A stretch of 49,310 bases of DNA from assembly GCA_017963105.1 (NCBI GenBank), contig JAGCTY010000011.1, forward strand, positions 1 to 49,310. The letters run 5' to 3'. Under the pieces are notes generated by a model that was given only the letters and a program-made list of their open reading frames with translations, searched no databases and was not told the origin of the DNA. Position 1 is the first letter of the stretch. Each line of letters starts with the position of its first letter. Positions 1-8,542 of this stretch are shown one piece after another. Origin of the DNA: Lentisphaeria bacterium. Lineage in GTDB: Bacteria > Verrucomicrobiota > Lentisphaeria > Victivallales > UBA1829. The translations under genes and the position numbers were made by a program.

Positions 1-1008
1 CTTTGCTTCAATCAGAGCGTCATACAGCTCCGGAGCCATGGGGATTGTCACTTCTTTGCCCGTCTTGAACTGCTTGACCCAAAGACGACGGTTCTTCATA
101 TCGATATTTTGCCATTGGAGCATTACACAGTCCTTCAACCTTTGCCCCGTAAACAACCCGATGATGTATACGATTCGGATTTCTGCCTTATTGATAAGTT
201 TGTGCTTGGGATCGGAATCCGACAGGACGGCAAGCAGCTGTTCTTCCTGTTCTTTGGTAAACGCCTGACGATGTACGACGGATCCCTGTTCCTCGCGTTC
301 ACTCCGTAAAAGTGTTTTTGAACGGAAAGGATTATCGCCCTCGTAATAATCCTTGAGGCAGTCGAATATCTTGCGAAGGCGTTTGATCTTGCGGTTGTGG
401 GTATCGACTGCAAGCATTGTGGTCTTGAGGTAAGCGGAAAACTCTTCACAGAGTTTTGGCGTAACTTCGTTGATGCAACTCACTGCAGCGCATCTTGAGC
501 CTCGTTTCATTGTTTTTCCCCCGATCGCAAAACGGACAAACTCTTCGTACGTTCTCTGATACGACTGCTGTTCGGCGACGGTGTGAGGAGTAGCCCGATC
601 CGGGTGAACCTGATATTTTTCCCAAGCATCCGCAAACAAGAGTTTCGAGGCGGAACGTGAAATACCGCGAATGGCATTGATTTGTGCCATTGCGACCTCT
701 GGCGTAGGCGCAAGCCATAGGGCATCCAACTCTTCCGCTTTCTGGCATGCCACGTTATAGTCGGCAGTCTTCAAGGAAAACTCCTTGCGGACTCCCGGAG
801 CTACAGCCAAACGGTAGTAATACTGCCCGCCTTTCTCTTTTTTTGCCTCAGTTTTCCCTGAAGTGTACTCATTCTTTTGTTCCGACTTCTGTAGCGTGTC
901 TGTAAAGCGACCATGACGACCTAACCTTTGCTTTTGTGTCGTCCAGGTACGATATAGCACTCGATTGCAGAAAATGCAAGAAACGCGGGAAAAAATGGGG
1001 AAAAACAT
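1..1008 (-). CDS. Tyrosine recombinase (phage/ICE-type integrase), 3' end beyond window
   Basis: Reading the minus strand in the frame of bases 3-1, the frame stays open from 1008 to the left edge, with an in-frame stop just upstream at 1021-1023. The product reads as a tyrosine site-specific recombinase. An N-terminal basic region and a SAM-like core-binding region come first. The start of the catalytic domain follows with TGQRLKDCVMLQW, whose Arg is the first catalytic Arg of the family, then the strand pair ending KTGKEVTIPMAPEL. The HxxR and Tyr nucleophile motifs lie outside the window. The ATG at 1008 is the only early ATG in frame and has no clear Shine-Dalgarno, so the true start may be downstream. 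The gene lies at the far end of the island that abuts ssrA at 10693, so it is the likely integrase of that island (inference). Confidence 0.8.
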   Translation of the reverse strand, partial: MFFPIFSRVSCIFCNRVLYRTWTTQKQRLGRHGRFTDTLQKSEQKNEYTSGKTEAKKEKGGQYYYRLAVAPGVRKEFSLKTADYNVACQKAEELDALWLAPTPEVAMAQINAIRGISRSASKLLFADAWEKYQVHPDRATPHTVAEQQSYQRTYEEFVRFAIGGKTMKRGSRCAAVSCINEVTPKLCEEFSAYLKTTMLAVDTHNRKIKRLRKIFDCLKDYYEGDNPFRSKTLLRSEREEQGSVVHRQAFTKEQEEQLLAVLSDSDPKHKLINKAEIRIVYIIGLFTGQRLKDCVMLQWQNIDMKNRRLWVKQFKTGKEVTIPMAPELYDALIEAK

Positions 1009-1188
1009 TTGATTTTGAGCTTAAAATTGGTGGTGGTGAGAGCGTTTGAATTTAAAGATTCTTTAAATCGGTTTTGCGTGTAATTCCTGAACTGTCAATA
1101 CATTGCACCGACATCTGGAAATAATGACGACCAATCAGGGCATCTGGACTTGGGTTGTTCCTCGACGCATGGGATGATGTTTTTTATA

Positions 1189-4100
1189 CTATTCTTCCTC
1201 GTTAGCAGCGGCGGAGAGGTCGGTGTTGTCGGTCCACATCTCGCACTGGCTCATGACGGTTTTGAGGGCTTCCTCCTGGCCGTCCGGCGGGTATTTGTAC
1301 TTTTTCAGCAGACGCTTGACCATCATGCGCATTTTCGCACGGGCGCCGGAACGTTTCTGCCAGTCCACGGTCTTGCTGCGGCGAAGCATGTCGGTCAGTT
1401 CGCGCGTGATGGCGACGAGCTGGTCGTTGCTGTAGAAATCCTTCACGGCCTGCGGCTTCGTCAGCGCGTCGTAGAACGCCACTTCCTCCGTCGTCAGCCC
1501 GAGCTCCTTGCCTTCCTCGCTGTCCCTGCGGAGTTCGTGCGCGAGGCTGGTCAGTTCCTGAATGACCTCCTCGTTTGTCAGCTGGCCGTTCAGGTACAGG
1601 TTCATGATCCGCTGGAATTTCTCGGAGAAGAGTTCGGATTTCACGACGTTGGTGCGGCGGTACACGGAGATCTGGTCCGCGATCAGGCGGCGCAGGATTT
1701 CCACCGCGATATTCTTCTGTTTCATGGCCGCGACCTGCTTCAGGAACTCCGGATCGAACAGCGAGAACTTCTTCCCGACATCGGCGAACAGATTGATGAC
1801 GCCCTCGCTCCGCACACTTTCCTTCAGCAGTTCGTTGATGCGCTCGTTGACGTCCCGCAGCGAGAAATGTCCGGTCTTGCCGGTAATGCGTGTCAGCGTG
1901 GTGCGAACCGCCTCGAAGAACGCCGCCTCGAACCGTTCGTCCTGCGGCACGATGCTCCGGCAGAGGGAGAGCGCCTGGCGCATCGCCATGACCTCCTTGA
2001 TGAAGCTGTCCTTCGCCTTGGCGCGTTCGGTGGCAAACAGCCAGTCCGCGCCGCCCGCGATCAGGTTCGCGCGGTGGAGGTCGTCGCTCTCCATGAATCC
2101 GGCGTAATCGAACCCGTGCAGCAGCGCGCGGCAGACCTCCAGTTTCTCCTGGAATTTCGGCAGCGCCGCCTTGGAGACGTCCTGCTCGCCGAAGTTCCGC
2201 CGGTCGCGCACGGTGTAATCGTTCATCGCCTGTTTCAACGCGCTCGCGATTCCGACGTAATCCACCACGAGCCCGCCCTCCTTGTCGCGGAACACGCGGT
2301 TCACGCGGGCGATGGCCTGCATCAGGTTGTGCCCCACCATCGGCTTGTAGACGTACATCGTGGCAAGCGACGGCATGTCGAATCCGGTCAGCCACATATC
2401 CACCACGATCGCGATCTTCAGCGGCCCGGCGTCGTCCTTGAACTGTGCGGCGAGCTCCTTCCGACGGGTCTTGTTCCCGACGATCTCCGCCCATTCCGCC
2501 GGATCGTTGTTGCTCCCGGTCATGACCACGGCGATCTTCTCACGCCAGCCGGGGCGCAATTCCAGTATCTTCCGGTAGATGCTCATGGCGATCGGGCGCG
2601 AATACGCCACGATCATCGCCTTGCCGGTGAGCTCCTGCGCCCGTCCGTCTTCATAATGCTTAATGATGTCGTCGCACAACGCCGCGATTGTCTCCGGCGC
2701 GCCGAGCAGGCTTTCCATCCGGCTGAGGTCGTTTTTGCTCTTCTCGATCACGTACGAATCGGTTTCCTCGGCCATCCGGTCGTATTCCTCGTCGATCCGG
2801 CGCAACAGCTCCTGGTCCAGCCGCAGATGGATCACGCGGCTTTCGTAGTACACCGGCCTCGTTGCGCCGTCCGCCACGGCCTGCGTCATGTCGTACACGT
2901 CGATGTAGTCGCCGAACACCTCCCGCGTGTTGTGGTCGCGCGAGGCGACCGGCGTGCCCGTGAATCCGATGAACGTCGCGTTCGGCAGGTTGTCGCGGAT
3001 GATCTGCGCGATCCCCTTATGGACCGTGCCGTCCTTCTGAATCTTTTCGAATCCGTAATGCCCGCGGTGCGCCTCGTCCGCGATCACCACGATGTTTCTC
3101 CGCGCGGACAACGGCTTCCCGTCGCCCGGCTCCACGAAATTCTGCATCGTCGTGAAGATGATCCCGTTCGCCTCGCGGTCTTTGAGCAGTCCGCGAAGTT
3201 TTTCCCGGCTGCTGAAATTCTTTCCGACCGTGCCGCCGTCCGCGTCGGACGTCTCCGCGCTGACGGTCCAGTTCGCGCTGTTTCCCGCCTGGTCAGGCGT
3301 CTGCCGCAGGAATTCCTGACACTTCACGAACTGCCCGTACAGCTGGTCGTCCAGGTCGTTCCGGTCCGTGATCACGACCACCGTCGGGCTTTTCAGCTCG
3401 CGCTGCAGCAGTTTCGTGTAGAACACCATGGAAAGCGACTTCCCGCTGCCCTGCGTGTGCCAGAAGACGCCTCCGCGCCCGTCACCGCCCTCGCTTGCCG
3501 CGTTCCTCGTGGACAGCAGCGCCTTCCGCACCGCGAAATACTGGTGGTAGCACGCCAGGATCTTCCGTGCGCCTTTCTCCTCGCGCGAATAGCACATGAA
3601 GTTTTCCAGCAGGTCCAGCAGACGCCGCGGCTCCAGCATCCCCCGGATCGGCGTCTCGAAATCCACATGCGACGCGCTTTCCACGGTCCCGTCGACGGAT
3701 TTCCACTCCATGAACCGGTCTTCGCTCGCCGTGATCGTTCCCGCTCGTGTCTCCGCCAGGTCGCTCATAATGCAGAATGCGTTGTAGACGTAGAAGCTCG
3801 GGATCTCCTTCATGTAATTCTTGATTTGCCTGTACGCCTCCGAGGCGTCCGTACCTTCCCGCACCGGCGATTTCAGCTCGATATCCACCAGCGGAATCCC
3901 GTTGACGAAGAGGATGATGTCCGGGCGTTGCTCCGCATGTTCCACAAACGTCCATTGATTTGCCGCGATGAAGCTGTTCCGTTCCGCGTGCTCCGTGTCG
4001 ATCAGCCGCACCAAGTCCGCCTTCTGTTCGCCGTCGCGGTAATACGACACGTCGATCCCGTTCTGCAGGTAATCCGTGAAGATGATGTTCCGTTCCACCA

Positions 4101-4338
4101 CCGATCCCGATTCGATCCCGCGCAGTTTCCGGATCGCCTCGTTGATCGCCTCCTCCGGCACGCCCGGATTGATGGCGTACAGCGAGCCTTCCAGCACCCC
4201 CGGGAAAAACGGATCGCGGTAATCCCGTTCGACTTCCGGTCCGTAGTAATACGTATACCCGAGCTGCTCCAGCAGGTAGAGGACCGCGTTCTCGTAATTC
4301 TTTTCCGTGTACGACTCCTGGGCTGCCTGGTTTGCCAT
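1189..4338 (-). CDS. hsdR: Type I restriction enzyme R subunit (HsdR)
   Basis: Motor and endonuclease subunit of a type I restriction-modification complex; it translocates DNA using ATP and cleaves unmethylated DNA far from the recognition site. From the chosen start (1049 aa) an N-terminal PD-(D/E)XK nuclease is visible: PDIILFVNGIPLVDIELK, with Asp140 and the ELK at 154-156. The SF2 translocase follows, with Walker A TQGSGKS (295-301), ADEAHRGHYGF (DEAH 421-424) and a GFTGTP motif. Length is normal for the family. The frame extends 29 codons upstream to 4425, but a GAGGT Shine-Dalgarno lies just before the ATG at 4336-4338 and the downstream residues fit the family N-terminus, so I chose 4338. 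It is the last gene of the hsdM-hsdS-hsdR operon and, like hsdM, is GC-rich, unlike the genes between them. No premature stop or missing motif was seen, so it looks intact. Confidence 0.95.
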   Translation of the reverse strand: MANQAAQESYTEKNYENAVLYLLEQLGYTYYYGPEVERDYRDPFFPGVLEGSLYAINPGVPEEAINEAIRKLRGIESGSVVERNIIFTDYLQNGIDVSYYRDGEQKADLVRLIDTEHAERNSFIAANQWTFVEHAEQRPDIILFVNGIPLVDIELKSPVREGTDASEAYRQIKNYMKEIPSFYVYNAFCIMSDLAETRAGTITASEDRFMEWKSVDGTVESASHVDFETPIRGMLEPRRLLDLLENFMCYSREEKGARKILACYHQYFAVRKALLSTRNAASEGGDGRGGVFWHTQGSGKSLSMVFYTKLLQRELKSPTVVVITDRNDLDDQLYGQFVKCQEFLRQTPDQAGNSANWTVSAETSDADGGTVGKNFSSREKLRGLLKDREANGIIFTTMQNFVEPGDGKPLSARRNIVVIADEAHRGHYGFEKIQKDGTVHKGIAQIIRDNLPNATFIGFTGTPVASRDHNTREVFGDYIDVYDMTQAVADGATRPVYYESRVIHLRLDQELLRRIDEEYDRMAEETDSYVIEKSKNDLSRMESLLGAPETIAALCDDIIKHYEDGRAQELTGKAMIVAYSRPIAMSIYRKILELRPGWREKIAVVMTGSNNDPAEWAEIVGNKTRRKELAAQFKDDAGPLKIAIVVDMWLTGFDMPSLATMYVYKPMVGHNLMQAIARVNRVFRDKEGGLVVDYVGIASALKQAMNDYTVRDRRNFGEQDVSKAALPKFQEKLEVCRALLHGFDYAGFMESDDLHRANLIAGGADWLFATERAKAKDSFIKEVMAMRQALSLCRSIVPQDERFEAAFFEAVRTTLTRITGKTGHFSLRDVNERINELLKESVRSEGVINLFADVGKKFSLFDPEFLKQVAAMKQKNIAVEILRRLIADQISVYRRTNVVKSELFSEKFQRIMNLYLNGQLTNEEVIQELTSLAHELRRDSEEGKELGLTTEEVAFYDALTKPQAVKDFYSNDQLVAITRELTDMLRRSKTVDWQKRSGARAKMRMMVKRLLKKYKYPPDGQEEALKTVMSQCEMWTDNTDLSAAANEEE

Positions 4339-4436
4339 CGTTTTACCTCGTTTGTCGGTTTCGTCCGTTTCCAAAATTGTAATTACGAATGAATTCTTTT
4401 TCAGTTGACTACAAACTGTAGTCAACTGAAATCAAA

Positions 4437-5348
4437 TTAACGTAAAACTCTAAATCTTCTTTTTGGAGGTTTTGCCCCTGCTTCCCGCAAAAACTTCTCA
4501 TCAATATAGAATGCCTGATGTTCAAGCTCAGGGAATAAAAAGCCATGGTTAATTCCAAGCGCATCAAGATCAGACAGGATTTTTGTTTTTACATCTTTAG
4601 GAACAACAATACGTACTTTCATTCCATCATATTGGGGTTCAAGGTCATCTTTTTCATATGCAAAAGAACTCTTTTCAAAAGGATTGGCTGTTGCAATGTC
4701 AATTCCAAAGAACATAAACACACCATTTTGTCTTCTAATTCGTTCATTGTTATGAATAGCGGGTATAAAAATATATTTTTTGGAATAATACTCGACAATT
4801 TTCTTTTTAATCAACTGACTTGTGTTTTCGGGAGAAGATGCATCGGAAGAATCTTTTATGTTTAATATTTTTTGAAAGGCTTTCTCTGTCTTTCCATCAT
4901 AAGAAGATAGTCTAGCAAATCTTTTAGTAGCAAAAGAATTAGTTGGCTCAAGTTTTTCATAAAAAGCAATAATTTCTCCATTGTCATTTTTATGATCTTC
5001 GTCTTTTGATGTTTGACATGCAAAATAAAGAGCTACCAATGGGTTAAGCGAAAAGTCCAAAAGTCGGGTTGGGAGACCATAATGCTGCATTTTAATCAGA
5101 TCCTCGATGTCTAAAATGGAATTCGGGAAATCTATAGGAGATAACCTTTTCAATTCTTGAATCATCTGCGCTTCTCTATCAAGTCTATTGCCTCTAAAGA
5201 TACTTGGTTGCAACAAGTAATTTTCAGAAGAATGACCTCTATACATCAATTCATAACCACCTTTGTTTTTTGGAGCATTATTAGTGTTATCTAAAAAAAT
5301 ATGAATTGCTTCCTTTAAAGACCCTATCGTTTCGGAATTACTCTTCAT
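4437..5348 (-). CDS. FRG-domain protein
   Basis: 303 aa. The N-terminal half carries the FRG-domain signatures: YRGH at 36-39, LQPSIFRG at about 46-53, and QHYGLPTRLLDFSLNPLVAL starting at residue 88. FRG-domain proteins are common in mobile islands and next to phage-defence genes; their biochemical activity is not well established. The C-terminal half is charged, with no recognised motif. The start is supported by GGAGAC five bases before the ATG. The gene is AT-rich compared with hsdR immediately downstream (98 bp away) and sits between a truncated ATPase-like gene and hsdR inside the R-M operon. The position suggests an accessory anti-phage or abortive-infection role coupled to the R-M system (inference from context). 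Family call is firm, function unknown. Confidence 0.85.
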   Translation of the reverse strand: MKSNSETIGSLKEAIHIFLDNTNNAPKNKGGYELMYRGHSSENYLLQPSIFRGNRLDREAQMIQELKRLSPIDFPNSILDIEDLIKMQHYGLPTRLLDFSLNPLVALYFACQTSKDEDHKNDNGEIIAFYEKLEPTNSFATKRFARLSSYDGKTEKAFQKILNIKDSSDASSPENTSQLIKKKIVEYYSKKYIFIPAIHNNERIRRQNGVFMFFGIDIATANPFEKSSFAYEKDDLEPQYDGMKVRIVVPKDVKTKILSDLDALGINHGFLFPELEHQAFYIDEKFLREAGAKPPKRRFRVLR

Positions 5349-5445
5349 TTTTTGTCTCCATATAGTATGTTTTGTTGAGTTCAGTTTTTGTTAAATTAAC
5401 TAAATCATAACATTTGTATTTTTTACATAACAGGTTGCTCCTAAG

Positions 5446-6081
5446 TTATTTCTGAGTTAATTTTTTAAGACATTCTATCAGTTCATTGAATGAATCGTTA
5501 TCGATATTATTGATTGATCGATCAATGGCTTCAACAAAGCATATATCTATTCTATCAAGGACAAAAGACGCTATCTCTGTTATAACACCATAAGGACTTA
5601 GTTCGTATGGGGGAACAGAAATTATTTCATATCCTAATCCCATTTTTATTTGAATCAACAGATCTTTGTTATTAGATAAAAATCCATTCATTGTTTTTGT
5701 TGGAATACACTCCTCATCTGATAAATGCAAATACAAAACAAATACAGATTCAGCATCTTTTGTATCCTTGTCTCTTAAATCAACTGGATAATCCTGCGCC
5801 CAGTTATACATTGAAACATGGTGTTTATTTAAATAATGATTCTGTATATAAACAACATTATCTTTCTTAGGCGAACAAAGCAGTCCACCATCCAAACGAG
5901 AATAATCGTATTCTTTATTTGCAATTCTTCTAAAAAACTCGAAAGAGATACCAAGTGCTTTTAGAAAATCTTTTTTCTCTTCATTGCTTGAACCTATAAT
6001 AACAATGCTGTTAGAGAAATCCACTGTTCTTTTTTTTGTGAAGCTGCGGAATCTTTCGAGTGAGAATTGTACTAATTTCAT
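5446..6081 (-). CDS. Truncated OLD/RecF-like P-loop ATPase homologue with degenerate Walker A
   Basis: 211 aa. The start, MKLVQFSLERFRSF followed by DFSNSIVIIGSSNEEKKDFL, is the typical N-terminus of AAA15/OLD/RecF-like ATPases. At the P-loop, however, the usual GxxxxGK(S/T) is replaced by G30-S-S-N-E-E-K-K37, so the central Gly and the Ser/Thr after Lys are missing. Later residues (NWAQDYPVDLRDKD, then VLYLHLSDEE) also match the segment that follows the P-loop in such proteins. Full-length relatives are usually more than twice as long, with signature, Walker B and often TOPRIM regions; none is present here before the stop. A GGAGAT Shine-Dalgarno precedes the ATG. It lies 19 bp after hsdS and before the FRG gene, and is AT-rich. 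It may be a decayed defence ATPase or a short non-hydrolysing partner. Family assignment is moderately sure. Confidence 0.6.
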   Translation of the reverse strand: MKLVQFSLERFRSFTKKRTVDFSNSIVIIGSSNEEKKDFLKALGISFEFFRRIANKEYDYSRLDGGLLCSPKKDNVVYIQNHYLNKHHVSMYNWAQDYPVDLRDKDTKDAESVFVLYLHLSDEECIPTKTMNGFLSNNKDLLIQIKMGLGYEIISVPPYELSPYGVITEIASFVLDRIDICFVEAIDRSINNIDNDSFNELIECLKKLTQK

Positions 6082-6100
6082 GGCTGTTTTATCTCCATTG

Positions 6101-7270
6101 TTATGAGAGGTTCATTTCGCCGGACATCAGTTTGGGGAGAAGGGTATCGCGAAGGGTGGAAAGGGCAATGTTTTCCGATTTGAGATTCTGTATTTGGGCG
6201 GATATCGGGTCAGCTATGTCGTGATATGCGGAAATAATGCCTTTTGGCGGAAGAAGAAGCGTTTTGGACATCAATGCCTGTTGATCCAGACCTTGTCCTT
6301 CTCTTGCAGCCGGTCGGATTAAATCCCTGAATTGACCGATATTGGCTTGAATGTATGATTCCAAATACAGAGAATCAATATCTTTTGAAACTGCAAAAAC
6401 ATGATATGCGGAACTGATGCAACCTATTTCTTCTCGCATAATGCCCCAATTTAGAATTTCACGACTCATTCCAAACAGCATATCTGTTTTATATGCCACC
6501 TTGTTCTGTGTGCCTGCGCGAGAGAGATTCTTTTTGAATTTTGAATCGCGCGGAATGATTCCGGTATTTGTTACCGCAAAAAGCGGAATAGACGGGTCAG
6601 AGCTCTTTTCTCTTCTGGAATTCAAGAAAGACGAGAAGTGAATTGTTTCCCAATCATCAGGCTGTTCTCCCCCGAACGGTTCGAAATCGACGAACCAGGA
6701 TTTAAAGATCGCTTTTGCCTGTTCTTCCAGATTCCGGTTGATTTGATTGTTGACTTCGATTTTATCGTCAAGGGAAGAAAGAATGGAGGAAATCTTTTGT
6801 TGTTCTTCCAATGATGGGATGTTTATTTGCAGGTTTGCAATATCCTCAGCCCGAACGGAAGGATATGTTGAAGTGGATTGCTCCGCGATGGCTTGGAGTT
6901 TGTCTATTACATCTGCTTGTGTCAAGAAATAGTAGATATACTTCCCATCAACGTTTTCCTTTGGAGAAATAACACAAAAACCAGTCGAAACAAGGAAATG
7001 AGGAATCACGTTTTTTATATACCCATAATGCCTCTGATTTGGGCGTACGGTCGAAAAGAGGATATCCCCTTTTTTGACAAGTCTTCTTGCTCTACTTGGA
7101 AGTTTGTCTCCTTTAGAAGTAACTATATGCTGAATATCAGAAACAACATTTTCAGTAATATTTCCTGTATCGAGATAATAAAAAACATCCCAGTTGCTAC
7201 ACAATGAGTATGTTTGTGTGTTTACACGACATAAATCTCCAAATCTTTGCGTATTCCTATTTTTTTTCAT
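6101..7270 (-). CDS. hsdS: Type I restriction-modification specificity subunit (HsdS)
   Basis: 389 aa DNA-recognition subunit. There are two target-recognition domains, each followed by a conserved helical spacer. The first spacer runs through SLEEQQKISSILSSLDDKIE and a following helix that ends with KSWFVDFEPFGG (about 155-200). The second, C-terminal spacer ends LRDTLLPKLMSGEM. This is the usual circularly pseudo-symmetric HsdS layout, with an ordinary length. AGGTGG lies just upstream of the ATG. HsdS joins two HsdM to form the methyltransferase and adds HsdR for restriction. The gene is markedly AT-rich compared with hsdM and hsdR, as often seen where specificity genes are exchanged horizontally. 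The target sequence cannot be read from the protein by eye. Confidence 0.92.
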   Translation of the reverse strand: MKKNRNTQRFGDLCRVNTQTYSLCSNWDVFYYLDTGNITENVVSDIQHIVTSKGDKLPSRARRLVKKGDILFSTVRPNQRHYGYIKNVIPHFLVSTGFCVISPKENVDGKYIYYFLTQADVIDKLQAIAEQSTSTYPSVRAEDIANLQINIPSLEEQQKISSILSSLDDKIEVNNQINRNLEEQAKAIFKSWFVDFEPFGGEQPDDWETIHFSSFLNSRREKSSDPSIPLFAVTNTGIIPRDSKFKKNLSRAGTQNKVAYKTDMLFGMSREILNWGIMREEIGCISSAYHVFAVSKDIDSLYLESYIQANIGQFRDLIRPAAREGQGLDQQALMSKTLLLPPKGIISAYHDIADPISAQIQNLKSENIALSTLRDTLLPKLMSGEMNLS

Positions 7271-7331
7271 TATTCCACCTTACATTTTCTTATAAATGAA
7301 ATACAGATGAAACATATCCACAGAAAAGAAT

Positions 7332-8033
7332 TCAGCCATTATCAGGCTCCTTTTTTTCTTTAGCACTATCTTTATGAAAATCGATTTGTACGGCTTGTAA
7401 AGAATGCTGAAAACTTTTTCGCAGTAATTTTAAACAATCAGACATCCTAATAAGAATCTCTTTTATACTGCTCTTTAGTTGTTCTAAATTGTTTTTGTGT
7501 ATATAATCAATGCATACGGCCTCAATTTCCGAATTAATGAGGAATAATTTGTTAATTATTGCGTCTTCTTCATCATCCAAATAGAGACGTTGTTTTAACC
7601 AGTTGCTAAAGCACTTTTCCGTTATTCCTTGCAAATAATCTATCATTTCTTGTGCAAGTCTTACTCTTTCTGAGGGATTACTATATTTTAAGAAAACAGT
7701 ATCCTCATGAACAAATTTAACATACGAATAATACATTTCCGATAGACTGCTATAAAGTATTTTTTCTGCTTTTGATTTTTCGTCATACCAGTATTTAAAT
7801 CGTATTTGATATTCATCCAAAACTCTTTGTAAATCCTTTTTATTAGATTCGAGTTTTAATTCATACTCAAAGTGTATTCTGTTTTTGAAATCCTCTAATT
7901 TTATATCATACTCGTGTTGAATCGATTTAGTCAAGCGAGCGGAAATCCATTCACGACACAGCCAAACAAGCCCTCCACTTGCAAGGAGAGAGGTTCCAAC
8001 AGAGCCTATTATTGTCCAGACAGTACTCATCAT
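7332..8033 (-). CDS. Membrane-anchored coiled-coil protein of unknown function in the R-M operon
   Basis: 233 aa, not recognised. One hydrophobic segment near the N-terminus (about residues 4-26, IIGSVGTSLLASGGLVWLC) should anchor it in the inner membrane. It is followed by a long charged helical region rich in Glu and Lys (about 35-85) likely to form a coiled coil, and a mostly helical C-terminal region. The start codon overlaps the stop of the upstream gene as ATGA (8030-8033), so translation is probably coupled. The gene is AT-rich like hsdS. Single-TM coiled-coil proteins of this size occur beside R-M and other defence genes, but no tested function can be assigned. It could be a membrane sensor or effector of the locus (inference). 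Confidence 0.75.
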   Translation of the reverse strand: MMSTVWTIIGSVGTSLLASGGLVWLCREWISARLTKSIQHEYDIKLEDFKNRIHFEYELKLESNKKDLQRVLDEYQIRFKYWYDEKSKAEKILYSSLSEMYYSYVKFVHEDTVFLKYSNPSERVRLAQEMIDYLQGITEKCFSNWLKQRLYLDDEEDAIINKLFLINSEIEAVCIDYIHKNNLEQLKSSIKEILIRMSDCLKLLRKSFQHSLQAVQIDFHKDSAKEKKEPDNG

Positions 8034-8542
8034 TTTACCTCGTTTTCGTTGTTGTCACGGGTAGTGCGCTTCTGGGGATAAAACACATAGGAATCCAGTG
8101 TATCCTTCAGCGAGGATTTGAATTCGAGGAAGAGGCCGCAACGATACCCGAGCGCCTTATAGGAACAGCATTTTTTTGTCCTGGCCATATCCGCGTTTCT
8201 GTCATTATCCTTGACATTCATCTTTTTTGCCTCGATCAACAGAAGATTGCGCTTCATCCCGCGTTTGTGAATGATGATGTCAGGATAAATGTCTTTCAGC
8301 GCATGACCGGGCGAATCGGGATCGGGCAACTGCTTTCTTCCATTACCTGAGGCAACGTTCCTGTTGAATTCGCAATCAACGTCCCAGCCGGAAAAGATCT
8401 GCTGGAGGTAGAACCCGAGGCGGAACGTGAGGGAACGCTCGTTCACATCATGGTCGATCAGATACCGGTCGTTGAGGTAGAAACGGCGCAGCGCCTCGTT
8501 CACGGCGCGTTTGACTTCATCGGATTTCGGATAGCACATCAT
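8030..8542 (-). CDS. Small PD-(D/E)XK nuclease-like protein between hsdM and hsdS
   Basis: 170 aa. Residues fit a PD-(D/E)XK nuclease core: a helix with NERSLTFRLGFYLQQIF (Glu35), the strand WDVDCEFNR, then YPDIIIHKRG (Asp88), and LLLIEAKK, giving the ExK at Glu104-Lys106. The last strand-helix unit includes GYRCGLFLEFKSS. Related short proteins of this form are seen in many bacterial genomes but I know of no assigned role. Its start codon overlaps the hsdM stop (ATGA, 8539-8542) and its own stop overlaps the next start, so hsdM, this gene and the next are translationally chained. That tight coupling to the methylase is unusual for an unrelated passenger. The substrate is unknown, and it could bind rather than cut DNA. 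Confidence 0.75.
   Translation of the reverse strand: MMCYPKSDEVKRAVNEALRRFYLNDRYLIDHDVNERSLTFRLGFYLQQIFSGWDVDCEFNRNVASGNGRKQLPDPDSPGHALKDIYPDIIIHKRGMKRNLLLIEAKKMNVKDNDRNADMARTKKCCSYKALGYRCGLFLEFKSSLKDTLDSYVFYPQKRTTRDNNENEVK

Noticed and set aside
1150-4392. Very long plus-strand open frame opposite hsdR
   Set aside because: It is the antisense shadow of GC-rich hsdR; composition is His/Arg/Val/Asp-rich with no domain, while the minus-strand frame carries all HsdR motifs.
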